64,000 bases of DNA from positions 62,001 to 126,000 of the forward strand of contig NZ_QLLY01000004.1 in the NCBI RefSeq assembly GCF_003259365.1, given 5' to 3'. Shown in pieces: positions 17,904 to 26,284 of the stretch. Each line of letters starts with the position of its first letter. Position 1 is the first letter of the stretch. The notes under the pieces were generated by a model that did not search any database, was not told the origin of the DNA, and saw nothing but the letters and a program-made list of their open reading frames with translations. Made by a program: the position numbers and the translations under genes. Source of the stretch: Streptomyces sp. PsTaAH-137 (GTDB taxonomy: Bacteria > Actinomycetota > Actinomycetes > Streptomycetales > Streptomycetaceae).

Positions 17904-18404
17904 TCAGAGCCTGAACAGCGCCCAGACGACCTTGCCGCTCAGCGTTCCGGCCAGCGGGTGCCAGCCCCAGCTGTCGCTGAAGGAGCCGACGAGGAAGAGC
18001 CCGCGGCCCGACTCCGCGGAGAAGTCGTCCACGACGTCCTCGCGGTCCCCGACCTCCGGGCTGTCGTCGCTCGGATCGCGCACCGCGCACACCACCCGCG
18101 AGGTCCAGCGCATCAAGTGCAGCCGCACCGGCGGGTCCTGGTTGTGCGGGGCGTCCGCGGGCAGTGCGTGCCGCAGCGCGTTGGTGACCAGCTCGGAGAC
18201 GACCAGACAGATGTCGTCGAAGCGCTCGGCCACGTCCCAGTCGGACAGCGTGCGGCGGGTGAACTCCCGTGCGCTGCGCACCGCTTCGTAGCGGGCCGGC
18301 AGCGCGCAGGACGCGGCGCTGGAGACGGCCGAGGGATCGATGGGGGGAAGACCCTGCCGTAACACGTCGGCAGACTCGAGCATGGTCGATCCGTTCGTCC
18401 CCAT
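17904..18404 (-). CDS. ATP-binding regulator, RsbW-like histidine-kinase ATPase fold
   Basis: The start at 18404 (MGTNGSTMLES) is chosen for the preceding GGGGAG; the product has 166 residues. N-box residues appear in LVVSELVTNALRHA, and the GHKL fold continues with VCAVRDPSDDSPEV and AESGRGLFLVGSFSDSWGWHPL, where Gly-Arg-Gly-Leu forms part of the ATP lid. Proteins of this type act as anti-sigma factors or stand-alone ATPases in Streptomyces regulatory modules. It shares an 18-bp promoter element with the DUF397 gene and lies between it and the XRE gene. Confidence 0.88.
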   Translation of the reverse strand: MGTNGSTMLESADVLRQGLPPIDPSAVSSAASCALPARYEAVRSAREFTRRTLSDWDVAERFDDICLVVSELVTNALRHALPADAPHNQDPPVRLHLMRWTSRVVCAVRDPSDDSPEVGDREDVVDDFSAESGRGLFLVGSFSDSWGWHPLAGTLSGKVVWALFRL

Positions 18405-18482
18405 GCGAGGCACTCCCCAGTTTCGCAGTACGTAGCGAGCGGTGGTGACGGCCATCGTTCCGAATGCGTACACCGGATGCAA

Positions 18483-18500
18483 GGGCAGATGCACGTGCAC
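18483..18500 (-). promoter_or_regulatory. Second copy of the shared operator, upstream of the ATPase gene
   Basis: Read on the minus strand this is GTGCACGTGCATCTGCCC, identical over 18 bases to 17398-17415, and lies 79-96 bases before the ATPase start. The sequence after each copy is also similar (TGCA, then TGTRA..CGAA..ATG-like words). It falls in the 256-bp spacer 18405-18660, which holds no gene but contains this promoter and the XRE promoter. Confidence 0.6.
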
Positions 18501-18660
18501 GCGCCAGACTTGGACGTTCCCGTACCGCTTCTTGCTCATTTCTCCCTACGACTTCTTGCGCAGCCCTTTCGTGATCTTTCCGTTTCTGTAACCAAGCGAG
18601 TACGCGCAGGAGCGTTTAAGTGGCAGACTTCGCCCCCTGAACCAATGGGGAGGAAGAGAC

Positions 18661-19530
18661 GTGACCGCTGGGGAGTCGAGCGGCTCGGTGGTGCGGCGCA
18701 TTCTGCTGGGCTCACAACTGAGGCGCCTGAGGGAATCGCGCGGCATCACGAGGGAGGCCGCCGGCTACTCGATCCGCGCCTCGGAATCGAAGATCAGCCG
18801 CTTGGAGTTGGGACGGGTGAGCTTCAAAGCGAGGGACGTCGAGGACCTGCTGACGCTCTACGGCGTGACCGACGGGACCGAGCGCGAGGCACTGCTCTCG
18901 CTCGTCAAGGAGGCCAACGTCGCGGGCTGGTGGCACAGTTACTCGGATGTGCTGCCCGGCTGGTTCCAGACCTATGTCGGCCTGGAGGGCGCCGCGTCAC
19001 TGATCCGCGGGTACGAGGCGCAGTTCGTGCACGGCCTGCTCCAGACCGAGGCGTACGCGCACGCGGTGGTCGCCCAGGGCATGCGCGGGGCGCCCGCCGA
19101 GGACATCGACCGACGGGTCTCGCTGCGCCTCGCGCGCCAGAAGATCCTGGTCGCCGAGCGCGCGCCGCACGTCAGCCTGGTGCTCGACGAGGCCGCGCTG
19201 CGCCGGGTGCACGGCGGGCCCGCGGTGATGCGCGGCCAGCTGGAGCATCTGATCGAGGCGGCCGAACTGCCGCATCTCACACTCCAGATCATGCCGTTCA
19301 GCCACGGCTGGCACGCGGGCGAGTCGGGCACCTTCACCCTTCTCACCTTCCCCGAGTCCGACCTCTCGGACGTCGTCTTCCTCGAACAGCTCACGAGCGC
19401 GCTCTATCTGGACAAGCGCGAGGACGTCGCCCAGTACGAGACGGCGATGGTGGCCCTCCAGGCGCAGTGCCCCTCACCGGAGGAGAGCGCCCGGCTGCTG
19501 CGGCGCATTCTGTCCGAGTTGCCCGACTGA
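18661..19530 (+). CDS. XRE-family regulator with DUF5753 domain (WhiJ-like)
   Basis: GTG start with GGGGAGGAAGAG directly upstream; 289 residues. An N-terminal helix-turn-helix (QLRRLRESRGITREAAGYSIRASESKISRLELGR, about residues 18-51) is followed by the DUF5753 domain, recognisable from EANVAGWWHSYSDVLPGWFQTYVGLE, LLQTEAYAHAVV, HVSLVLDEAALRR and the late FLEQLTSALYL. Such proteins are the DNA-binding part of WhiJ-like modules that couple development to unknown signals, with DUF397 and RsbW-like partners; both are next door. Confidence 0.93.
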   Translation: MTAGESSGSVVRRILLGSQLRRLRESRGITREAAGYSIRASESKISRLELGRVSFKARDVEDLLTLYGVTDGTEREALLSLVKEANVAGWWHSYSDVLPGWFQTYVGLEGAASLIRGYEAQFVHGLLQTEAYAHAVVAQGMRGAPAEDIDRRVSLRLARQKILVAERAPHVSLVLDEAALRRVHGGPAVMRGQLEHLIEAAELPHLTLQIMPFSHGWHAGESGTFTLLTFPESDLSDVVFLEQLTSALYLDKREDVAQYETAMVALQAQCPSPEESARLLRRILSELPD

Positions 19531-19649
19531 CCCGGATCGAATTCGCGTAAATACAAACGCAGTTGATCGGCACGGGACGGCAAGTGGGCAGCTGCGGTCG
19601 TACCATGACGGAATCTCAGGTGTCCGGCGCTGCAGCAAGGGAACTCACC

Positions 19650-21116
19650 ATGGCCCTCCCGTCCTACTTCACCGAACTGGACCGGCAGTACATCGACGGC
19701 GAATGGCGCACCGGGCGCGGAGCCTGGGACATCATCGACATCGACCCGTACACCGGTGACAAGCTCGCGGCGATCACCGTCGCCTCGGTGGAGCAGGTCG
19801 ACGAGGCGTACCGGGCCGCCGAGCGGGCGCAGAAGGAGTGGGCGAGGACCACCGCGCACGCCCGCCGGGCGGTCTTCGAGCGGGCGCTGCACCTGGTCGA
19901 GGAGCGCGAGCCGGAGATCGCCGAGGCGATCATCGACGAGCTCGGCGGCACCCGCGTGAAGGCCGGGTTCGAGCTGCACCTCGCCAAGGAGTTCCTGCGC
20001 GAGTCGATCCGGCTGACGGGCCTGCCGCAGGGCGAGGTGATCCCGTCGCCGGTGGACGGCAAGGAGAACCGGCTCTACCGGGTGCCGGTCGGGGTCGTCG
20101 GCGTCATCTCGCCGTTCAACTTCCCCTTCCTGCTCTCCCTCAAGTCGGTGGCCCCCGCCCTGGCGCTGGGCAACGGCGTGGTGCTCAAGCCGCACCAGGA
20201 CACCCCGGTCTGCGGCGGCTCCCTGATCGCGAAGATCTTCGAGGACGCGGGGCTGCCGGCCGGGCTGCTCAACGTGGTCATCACCGACATCGCCGAGATA
20301 GGCGACACGCTGCTCACCCACCCGGTGCCGAAGGTGATCTCCTTCACCGGCTCCGACAAGGTCGGGCAGCACGTGGCGACGGTGTGCGCCGCACAGTTCA
20401 AGTACGCGGTGCTGGAGCTGGGCGGGAACAGCGCGCTGGCCGTCCTGGACGACGCCGACGTCGACTACGCGGTGGACGCGGCCGTGTTCAGCCGCTTCGT
20501 GCACCAGGGCCAGGTCTGCATGGCGGCGAACCGGATCCTCGTGGACCGCAAGGTCGAGGAGGAGTTCACCCGGAAGTTCGTCGCCAAGGTGAAGGCGCTG
20601 AAGGCGGGCGACCCGCGCGACCCGGAGACCGTGATCGGCCCGGTCATCAGCTCCAACCAGGCGGACGCGCTCTCCGCCGTCGTGGAGCAGGCGCTCGCCG
20701 AGGGCGCGACGGCGCTGGTCCGCGGCGGGGTCGAGGGCAATGTCGTCGAGCCCGTGGTGCTGACCGGGCTGCCGGCCGACTCCCCCGTGCTGCGGCAGGA
20801 GATCTTCGGCCCGGTGGCGCTGCTCATCCCCTTCGACGGGGACGCGGAGGCGGTGCGGATCGCCAACGACACCCCGTACGGGCTGAGCGGGGCCGTGCAC
20901 ACGGCCGATGTCGAGCGGGGTGTGGCGTTCGCCCAGCAGATCGACACGGGCATGATCCACGTCAACGACGGGACCGTGCACGACGAGCCGCTCGTGGCGT
21001 TCGGCGGCGAGAAGCGCTCGGGCATCGGGCGGCTCAACGGCAGCGCGACGGTCGAGGCCTTCACCACCCAGAAGTGGATCTCGGTGCAGCACGGCAGGTC
21101 CCGCTTCCCCTTCTGA
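19650..21116 (+). CDS. Aldehyde dehydrogenase family protein
   Basis: Start at 19650 (MALPSYFTELDRQYIDGEW) because AAGGGA precedes it; 488 residues, normal for the family. The catalytic cysteine is Cys290 in FVHQGQVCMAANRI, the glutamate motif is LELGGNSALAVLDDADVDYAV, and GVISPFNFPFLLSLKSVAPALALGNGVVLKP forms the cofactor-binding region. The sequence looks closest to the benzaldehyde or vanillin dehydrogenase type, so oxidation of an aromatic aldehyde with NAD is a fair guess. It follows the XRE gene by 119 bases; no clear operon partner. Confidence 0.9.
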   Translation: MALPSYFTELDRQYIDGEWRTGRGAWDIIDIDPYTGDKLAAITVASVEQVDEAYRAAERAQKEWARTTAHARRAVFERALHLVEEREPEIAEAIIDELGGTRVKAGFELHLAKEFLRESIRLTGLPQGEVIPSPVDGKENRLYRVPVGVVGVISPFNFPFLLSLKSVAPALALGNGVVLKPHQDTPVCGGSLIAKIFEDAGLPAGLLNVVITDIAEIGDTLLTHPVPKVISFTGSDKVGQHVATVCAAQFKYAVLELGGNSALAVLDDADVDYAVDAAVFSRFVHQGQVCMAANRILVDRKVEEEFTRKFVAKVKALKAGDPRDPETVIGPVISSNQADALSAVVEQALAEGATALVRGGVEGNVVEPVVLTGLPADSPVLRQEIFGPVALLIPFDGDAEAVRIANDTPYGLSGAVHTADVERGVAFAQQIDTGMIHVNDGTVHDEPLVAFGGEKRSGIGRLNGSATVEAFTTQKWISVQHGRSRFPF

Positions 21117-21150
21117 TCTCAGGGGGCGTACGGGACCTGCCGCTCGCCGC

Positions 21151-21420
21151 TCACCGCCCGGACTTCGGGGCGCCGGACGTCTTCGCGTACCGGCGCTCGA
21201 AGCGCTCGACGCGTCCGGCGGTGTCCAGCACGCGCTGGTTACCGGTGTAGAAGGGGTGGCTGACGTCGGAGATCTCGACGTCGACGACGGGATAGGTGTG
21301 CCCGTCCGCCCACTCGACCGTCTTCTCGCTCGTCATGGTCGAGCGGGTCAGGAAGGCGTGGTTCGCGGCGCGGTCGCGGAAGACGACCGGCCCGTAGGCG
21401 GGGTGGATCGCGGTGTTCAT
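21151..21420 (-). CDS. rpmE2: 50S ribosomal protein L31 type B (zinc-independent paralogue)
   Basis: An 89-residue L31 protein: [29 protein letters not shown] and [26 protein letters not shown]. It lacks the Cys pairs of the zinc-binding form, so it is the type B paralogue that replaces the zinc-containing L31 when zinc is scarce, freeing zinc. It lies four bases after the L33 gene on the same strand, with a Zur-box-like site upstream of the pair. Confidence 0.95.
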   Translation of the reverse strand: MNTAIHPAYGPVVFRDRAANHAFLTRSTMTSEKTVEWADGHTYPVVDVEISDVSHPFYTGNQRVLDTAGRVERFERRYAKTSGAPKSGR

Positions 21421-21424
21421 GCGG

Positions 21425-21589
21425 TCAGCGCTCCTCTCGGAAGTCGACGTGCCGGCCCGCGACGGGGTCGTACTTGCGCAGGGTCATGCGGTCGGGGTCG
21501 TTGCGCCGGTTCTTGCGGGTGACGTAGGTGAAGCCCGTGCCCTCGGTGGACCTGAGCTTGATCACTGGACGGAGTTCGTTGCGTGCCAT
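21425..21589 (-). CDS. rpmG: 50S ribosomal protein L33 (zinc-independent paralogue)
   Basis: A 54-residue L33 protein, [50 protein letters not shown]. The usual Cys-x-x-Cys zinc ligands are absent, so this is the low-zinc form. The start at 21589 is fixed by family length; the frame stays open upstream. It is cotranscribed with rpmE2. The palindrome at 21603-21623, only 14 bases upstream, points to repression by Zur. Confidence 0.95.
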   Translation of the reverse strand: MARNELRPVIKLRSTEGTGFTYVTRKNRRNDPDRMTLRKYDPVAGRHVDFREER

Positions 21590-21602
21590 GCGGGCATTGT
21601 AA

Positions 21603-21623
21603 TGAAAACGACTCCCATTTTCA
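21603..21623 (-). promoter_or_regulatory. Zur-box-like palindrome
   Basis: TGAAAACGACTCCCATTTTCA, a 21-bp near-perfect palindrome (TGAAAAyGr half-sites) in an AT-rich island directly before rpmG-rpmE2. It fits the Zur operators reported upstream of zinc-independent ribosomal protein genes in Streptomyces. Confidence 0.8.
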
Positions 21624-21704
21624 ATAGATGCTTCCGCGCTTCCTTGACCCCTGGTAACTTGCTGGCTCGACTCGTCGGTAACAGCAGTGACACTGGGGGA
21701 CCTT

Positions 21705-22205
21705 GTGCACAGCAGGAACGTACGGATCGCCGCCGGGGCCGCCGCCGCGGTGGCGGCGCTGGCCGTGAGCGGTTGCAGCGGCGACGACGGCGGTTCGGAC
21801 AAGGGAGCCGCGGGGTCCTCCTCTGCGGCGGCGCCGACCGCGGGATCGTCGGACGGCGCGTCGGGCTCCGACTCGGGCTCCGGGTCCTCGAAGGACCCCG
21901 TGGGCATCTGGTCCGCGACCACGGACGGCAAGCCGGTGGTGCTGGTGATCGGCGGGCAGCAGGCGTCGCTGAGCACGGGCGACGGGCACCTGTGCACCGG
22001 CACGCTGGCCGGCGAGGAGACGCTGAGCCTGCGTTGCGCGGACGGCGACACCACTCGCACCGCGGGCACGATCGAGTCCAACGACGGCTCGACGATGAAG
22101 GTCTCGTGGAAGGCCGGGGCGCAGGACACCTTCAAGAAGTCGGCGAACGGACAGCTGCCGACGGATCTGCCGACCTCGCTGCCGAGCGGCCTGCCGACGG
22201 GCTGA
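21705..22205 (+). CDS. Small secreted lipoprotein, unknown function
   Basis: GTG start at 21705, chosen because GGGGGA lies 6 bases upstream; 166 residues. The signal peptide ([23 protein letters not shown]) ends in the lipobox AVSGC, so it should be a membrane-anchored lipoprotein. A Ser/Gly/Asp linker follows, then a small beta-rich domain with [20 protein letters not shown] and [22 protein letters not shown], whose two cysteines may form a disulfide. The C-terminus has a [16 protein letters not shown] repeat. Divergent from the Zur-controlled ribosomal genes. Function not recognised. Confidence 0.8.
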   Translation: MHSRNVRIAAGAAAAVAALAVSGCSGDDGGSDKGAAGSSSAAAPTAGSSDGASGSDSGSGSSKDPVGIWSATTDGKPVVLVIGGQQASLSTGDGHLCTGTLAGEETLSLRCADGDTTRTAGTIESNDGSTMKVSWKAGAQDTFKKSANGQLPTDLPTSLPSGLPTG

Positions 22206-22208
22206 GGA

Positions 22209-24383
22209 TCACTCGTCCGGTCCGGGCTTCACCGAGATGGGCGGCTCGTCGGTGTCCAGGGCCTCGGTGACCTCGTCCAGGGCCTCCAGGAGCAGGCCGC
22301 CGCCCCGGCGCACGACCCGGTCGGGGACGCCGTCGCCGTCCCAGGCGTCGAGGGCCTCGCGGACCGGCTTCCAGCGCGGGATGCGGCGCTCGCGGATGGC
22401 GCGGGCGCCGTCGCGGGTCGCCGTGCGCAGCGCCTCGGCCAGCTCGTCGGCGGCGGGCACCGGGGTGGCGTCGCGCTCCGGGAGATGGGCCTCCATCAGC
22501 ATCGCGACCCGGCCCAGGTGGTGCAGGGCGTGCGCCGCGTCGTCGGCGGCCGTGCGGGACAGGCCGCGGTGGCGTACGGGTTCGGTCCTGGCCCGGTCCG
22601 CCGCCTGGTCCCAGGCGATGTGGGCGTCCCGGGCGGCCAGCAGGGCGGCGCGGACGTCCGGGCAGGACTTGCCCGCCGGGTGGGCGTAGTGGCCGACGAC
22701 GGTGGCCGCGTACTCGCCGACCGCGACCAGCCGCTCGGCGAGCCGGGTGCGCAGCCGCGGGGTCTCCCAGGCCGGGTACAGGGCGTAGGAGAGCATCGCG
22801 AGGATTCCGCCGGCGAGAGTGAGCACGACCCGCTCGGGCACCGTCTGGTCCCAGGTCTGGCCGCCCATGCCGAGCAGGAAGACGACGTACGCGGAGACGC
22901 ACGCCTGCGCCGCGAGCTGTCCCGTGCGCATCAGCAGGTACATCAGGGCCGCGCAGACGACGGCGAGCGTGGCGGAGGTCCAGGTGCCCGGGTGGGCGAG
23001 CTGGACGACGGCCGTCGCCACGGTCACACCGACGAGGGTGCCGCCGAAGCGGGCGACCGCGCGCGAGTACGTCTGCGAGAAGTCGGGGCGCATCACCATG
23101 ACGGCGGCCATCGGCGCCCAGTAGCCGTGGCCGAGGGGCAGCAGGTCGCCGGTCACGTAGCCGACGACCGCGACGGCGCTGACCCGGGTGGCGTGGCGCA
23201 GGATCGGTGAGCCGGGGCGGGCCTCCTTCCTGATGGCCCGTACGGCGGTGGGGACCAGCTTCACGAGGGTCGGGCGGGGCAGGGCGGGCGGCGGTCCGGC
23301 GACGGGACCCGGGCTCGCGGTGGCGCGCGCGCCGAGGTGGCCGGGCAGCCGCGCCGGGAGCCGCTGCCACAGGTGTTCCGCCGGGTGGCCCGGCGGGTCG
23401 ACCTCGCCGGCCGTCTCCAGTACGTCCCTCAGGAGCGAGCCGAGCCGGGTGGCCGCGCGGTGCGGCGGTCCGGCCAGGATGGCGCCGGTGTCCGGGGTGC
23501 GCAGGGCGGCCACGGCCGGGGCCGGGACGCGGACCGGGGCGCCGGTGCGGATGGCGCGGGCGGCGGCGTCGAGGATCGATCCGGCGGCGGCGAGGAGTTC
23601 GCGGACCCGGTCGCGCTCGTCGCCCTCCTCGGGGACGCCGACCGCCGGGTCGGCGAGGGAGGCGAGGACGGGGCGGATCCGTTCGGCCAGGCCCCGGGCG
23701 CCGTGCAGCTGGGCGGGGCGGGTGCGGGCCTGGCGCGGGGTGAGGGCGGCGGCGCTGCGCGCGAGCATCAGCGGCTGCGGGTCGAACGGCGCGAGCGGGT
23801 CGTGGCGCAGCCGGCGCGCGTAGTCGGCCTCGGCGGCGAGCGCGTCGGCGAGGGCGTCGCGGTGCGCTCCCCATCTGCGTACGGGGAAGAGGACCACCAG
23901 GGTGGCCTGGACGAGGCCGCCGAAGACCATCATCGCGGCGTGCCCGGCGGCCTCGGCGATCGAGGTGGGCAGGGTGATGGTGACCAGCATCATCGCCACG
24001 TTGGAGGAGGCGATGATGCCGATGGTCGGGCCCGCCGCCCAGGCCAGGCCCGCCAGGAACGTCCACAGGGCGAGCAGCGGCACGAACAGGTACAGGTGGG
24101 AGCCGGTGAGGTAGCCGAGGAAGGTGGAGACGCCGAGGCTGGTGCCGGAGGCGATGGCCAGCTCGGGGCGCGGCCGCCAGCTGCGCTGGAAGGTGGCGAT
24201 CGCCGCCTGGAACGCGCCGAACGCGGAGCCCGCCGCCACCGCGGGCCCGAACGCCGCCAGGCTGATGGCGACGACGATCGCGAGCCCCGCGGCGCCGCGC
24301 AGGGCGATCAGGGGTTCCAGTCGTTTCCGCTCGACGGTCAGCCCCGAGCGGGTGGTGTCCTTCAGCGCCCGGAACCAGCTCAC
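22209..24383 (-). CDS. FUSC family membrane protein
   Basis: A 724-residue protein with two clusters of membrane helices (about residues 28-165 and 410-535), each followed by a soluble helical region, the layout of the FUSC/aromatic acid exporter-like family. Motifs such as [33 protein letters not shown] are typical. Characterised relatives export aromatic acids; the substrate here is unknown. It converges on the lipoprotein gene (3-base gap) and lies downstream of the arsR-like gene on the same strand. Confidence 0.87.
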   Translation of the reverse strand: MSWFRALKDTTRSGLTVERKRLEPLIALRGAAGLAIVVAISLAAFGPAVAAGSAFGAFQAAIATFQRSWRPRPELAIASGTSLGVSTFLGYLTGSHLYLFVPLLALWTFLAGLAWAAGPTIGIIASSNVAMMLVTITLPTSIAEAAGHAAMMVFGGLVQATLVVLFPVRRWGAHRDALADALAAEADYARRLRHDPLAPFDPQPLMLARSAAALTPRQARTRPAQLHGARGLAERIRPVLASLADPAVGVPEEGDERDRVRELLAAAGSILDAAARAIRTGAPVRVPAPAVAALRTPDTGAILAGPPHRAATRLGSLLRDVLETAGEVDPPGHPAEHLWQRLPARLPGHLGARATASPGPVAGPPPALPRPTLVKLVPTAVRAIRKEARPGSPILRHATRVSAVAVVGYVTGDLLPLGHGYWAPMAAVMVMRPDFSQTYSRAVARFGGTLVGVTVATAVVQLAHPGTWTSATLAVVCAALMYLLMRTGQLAAQACVSAYVVFLLGMGGQTWDQTVPERVVLTLAGGILAMLSYALYPAWETPRLRTRLAERLVAVGEYAATVVGHYAHPAGKSCPDVRAALLAARDAHIAWDQAADRARTEPVRHRGLSRTAADDAAHALHHLGRVAMLMEAHLPERDATPVPAADELAEALRTATRDGARAIRERRIPRWKPVREALDAWDGDGVPDRVVRRGGGLLLEALDEVTEALDTDEPPISVKPGPDE

Positions 24384-24434
24384 ATCGCCACAATACGGGC
24401 AATCGGCTACGGGGAGCCGGTCGGCCCGGTTCCG

Positions 24435-24782
24435 TCAGAGCCGGTCGGCGAGCACCAGGGCGAGCAGGCCCGGGAAGCGCTCGTCGAACTCCTCGCGGCG
24501 CAGCCGGTTCAGCCGGCGGGCGCCCGCGTCCTTCTGTTCGAGCAGGCCCGCCTCGCGCAGGACGGCGAAGTGGCGGCTCAGCGTGGCCTTGGTGACCGGC
24601 ACGTCGAAGGTGCCGCAGGTCCGCTCCCAGGGACCGGCCGCGGCCAGCTCGCGCACGAGGGTGCGGCGGACCGGGTCGGCCAGGGCGAGCAGGGCCGCCT
24701 CCAGGGTGACGTCCCGGGGGTGGATGTGGACGGGCGCGGCGCGGTGGCTCGCCGGGCCCGTCGCGTCCTGGGTGGCCGTCAT
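24435..24782 (-). CDS. ArsR-family winged-helix regulator
   Basis: Start at 24782 (MTATQDATGPASHRAAPVHIHPRD), 115 residues. The ArsR-type winged helix is clear: EAALLALADPVRRTLVRELAAAG, then TKATLSRHFAVLREAGLLEQKDAGARRLNRLRREEFDERFPGLL. No paired metal-binding cysteines are seen (a single Cys in RTCGTF), so it may sense something other than metal. It is divergent from the Gfo/Idh/MocA oxidoreductase, and inverted TGTTCG/CGAACA repeats lie between them. Confidence 0.9.
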   Translation of the reverse strand: MTATQDATGPASHRAAPVHIHPRDVTLEAALLALADPVRRTLVRELAAAGPWERTCGTFDVPVTKATLSRHFAVLREAGLLEQKDAGARRLNRLRREEFDERFPGLLALVLADRL

Positions 24783-24806
24783 GGTGTGCGCTCCCGATCT
24801 TGCGGA

Positions 24807-24862
24807 GTGTTCGATGCCGTGCGTACACTCGCGGTCGTTAGGTGTTCGCCTTGCGTCGAACA
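24807..24862. promoter_or_regulatory. Inverted repeats between arsR-like gene and oxidoreductase
   Basis: TGTTCG (24843-24848) and CGAACA (24857-24862) form an inverted repeat, and a further GTGTTCGA half-site lies at 24807-24814. The positions inside the 118-bp divergent promoter region make them candidate operators for the ArsR-like repressor. Confidence 0.5.
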
Positions 24863-24900
24863 TTCTATCCGCTGTCCGTCGTCCGCTGAAGGAGTCAGCC

Positions 24901-26001
24901 ATGCCGTCGCCCGCGCAGCCCCAGCCCCCCATCGGCGTCGGCATCGTCGGTCTCTCCGCCCGGCGCGGCTGGGCCTCCCACGCCCATCTGCCCGCGCTGC
25001 GGCTGCTCGACGGTTTCGAGGTGCGGGCGCTCTCCGCGAGCAGCCCCGAGTCCGCGCGGCAGGCCGCCGAGAAGCACGGGGTGGCGCGGGCGTACGGCAG
25101 CGCGGCCGAACTGGCGGCGGCCGACGAGGTGGATCTCGTCGTGGTCACCGTGAAGGTGCCGGACCACCGGGAGATCATCCGGGCCGCGCTCGGCGCCGGG
25201 AAGGCGGTGCTCTCCGAGTGGCCGCTGGGCACCGGCCCCGGCGAGGCCGAGGAGCTGGCTTCGCTGGCCGCCGCGCGCGGGCTGCGCACCTTCACCGGGT
25301 TGCAGGCGCGCTCGGCGCCGCTGGTACGGCATCTGCGCGATCTGATCGCGGACGGCTATGTCGGCGAGGTGCTCTCCACCAGCGTGGTGGCCTCCGCGCG
25401 GGGCTGGGGCGCCTCCGTCCACGAGGGCGGCGCCTATCTGCTGGACCGCGCCTCCGGGGCGAACATGCTGACGATCCCCTTCGGGCACACCCTCGACGCG
25501 GTGACCGCGGTGCTCGGTGACGTCGAGGAGATCAGCGCGGTCACCGCCACGCGGCGCCGGACGGTCCCGGACGACGCCGGCCGGATCCACCGGCCCGACG
25601 TCGCCGACCAGCTCGTGCTGGGCGGGGTGCTCTCCTCCGGGGCGGTGGCCTCGGTGCACTACCGGGGCGGGGTGTCGCGGGGCACGAACTTCCTCTGGGA
25701 GATCAACGGTACGGACGGCGATCTCGTCGTCACCGGTGACCACGGGCATCTGCAGATGGGCGAGTACACCCTCGCCGGGGCGCGCGGCGCGGACTCCGCC
25801 CTGGCTCCGCTCACGGTCCCCGAGCACTATTTCGACCCGGCGCTGGCCGCTCTGCGCGGTACCGACGCGTACAACGTGGGGGCGGCGTATGCGCAGATCC
25901 GCCGTGATGTGGTGGACGGGACCCGGGTGGTCCCGGACTTCGCCCATGCGGCCCGCCACCACCGCGTCCTGAACCGAATCGAGCACACGGCCGCCCACTG
26001 A
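24901..26001 (+). CDS. Gfo/Idh/MocA family oxidoreductase
   Basis: ATG at 24901 follows GAAGGAG; 366 residues. The N-terminal Rossmann fold starts PIGVGIVGLSARRGWASHAHLPALRLLDGFEVRALSAS, and the sugar-dehydrogenase consensus EKxxP is altered to SEWPLGTGPGEAEEL, so the usual catalytic lysine of this motif is replaced by Trp. The second half is the alpha/beta substrate domain (GASVHEGGAYLLDRASGANMLTIPFGHTLDAVTAVLGDV). Relatives reduce sugars or galactose-type substrates with NADPH. Divergent from, and probably repressed by, the ArsR-like protein. Confidence 0.87.
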   Translation: MPSPAQPQPPIGVGIVGLSARRGWASHAHLPALRLLDGFEVRALSASSPESARQAAEKHGVARAYGSAAELAAADEVDLVVVTVKVPDHREIIRAALGAGKAVLSEWPLGTGPGEAEELASLAAARGLRTFTGLQARSAPLVRHLRDLIADGYVGEVLSTSVVASARGWGASVHEGGAYLLDRASGANMLTIPFGHTLDAVTAVLGDVEEISAVTATRRRTVPDDAGRIHRPDVADQLVLGGVLSSGAVASVHYRGGVSRGTNFLWEINGTDGDLVVTGDHGHLQMGEYTLAGARGADSALAPLTVPEHYFDPALAALRGTDAYNVGAAYAQIRRDVVDGTRVVPDFAHAARHHRVLNRIEHTAAH

Positions 26002-26018
26002 CCGTCGCCGGGTGCGGC

Positions 26019-26284
26019 AGCGCAGTTCCCCGCGCCCCTGGGTCGTACTTCGTCTGCGGCCCGGTGGGGGCTGGCCGCGCAGTTCCCCGCGCCCCTGAAG
26101 GCTGCGCTTCGCGCGCCTTCCCCTTGAGGCTGCGGCTTCGCCGCGCCTCTCTTGATGAGATGGCGCACGAAGTGCGCATCTCAGGGGCGCGGGGAACTGC
26201 GCGAGAAGCGGCCACCGGGCCGCAGGTCGCGACGAGACCCCGTGGGGCAGACGCGGATCTTCAGGGGCGCGGGGAACGGCGCAG
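26019..26284. repeat. Cluster of four dispersed-repeat copies
   Basis: Two forward cores (26021-26040 and 26076-26097) and two inverted cores (26182-26203 exact, and 26262-26282 with one mismatch) fill the 259-bp spacer between two convergent genes. Intervening sequence contains small hairpins such as GGCGCACGAAGTGCGC. The last copy overlaps the 3' end of the DUF2786 gene and supplies its stop codon. No gene is seen in the spacer. Confidence 0.75.
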
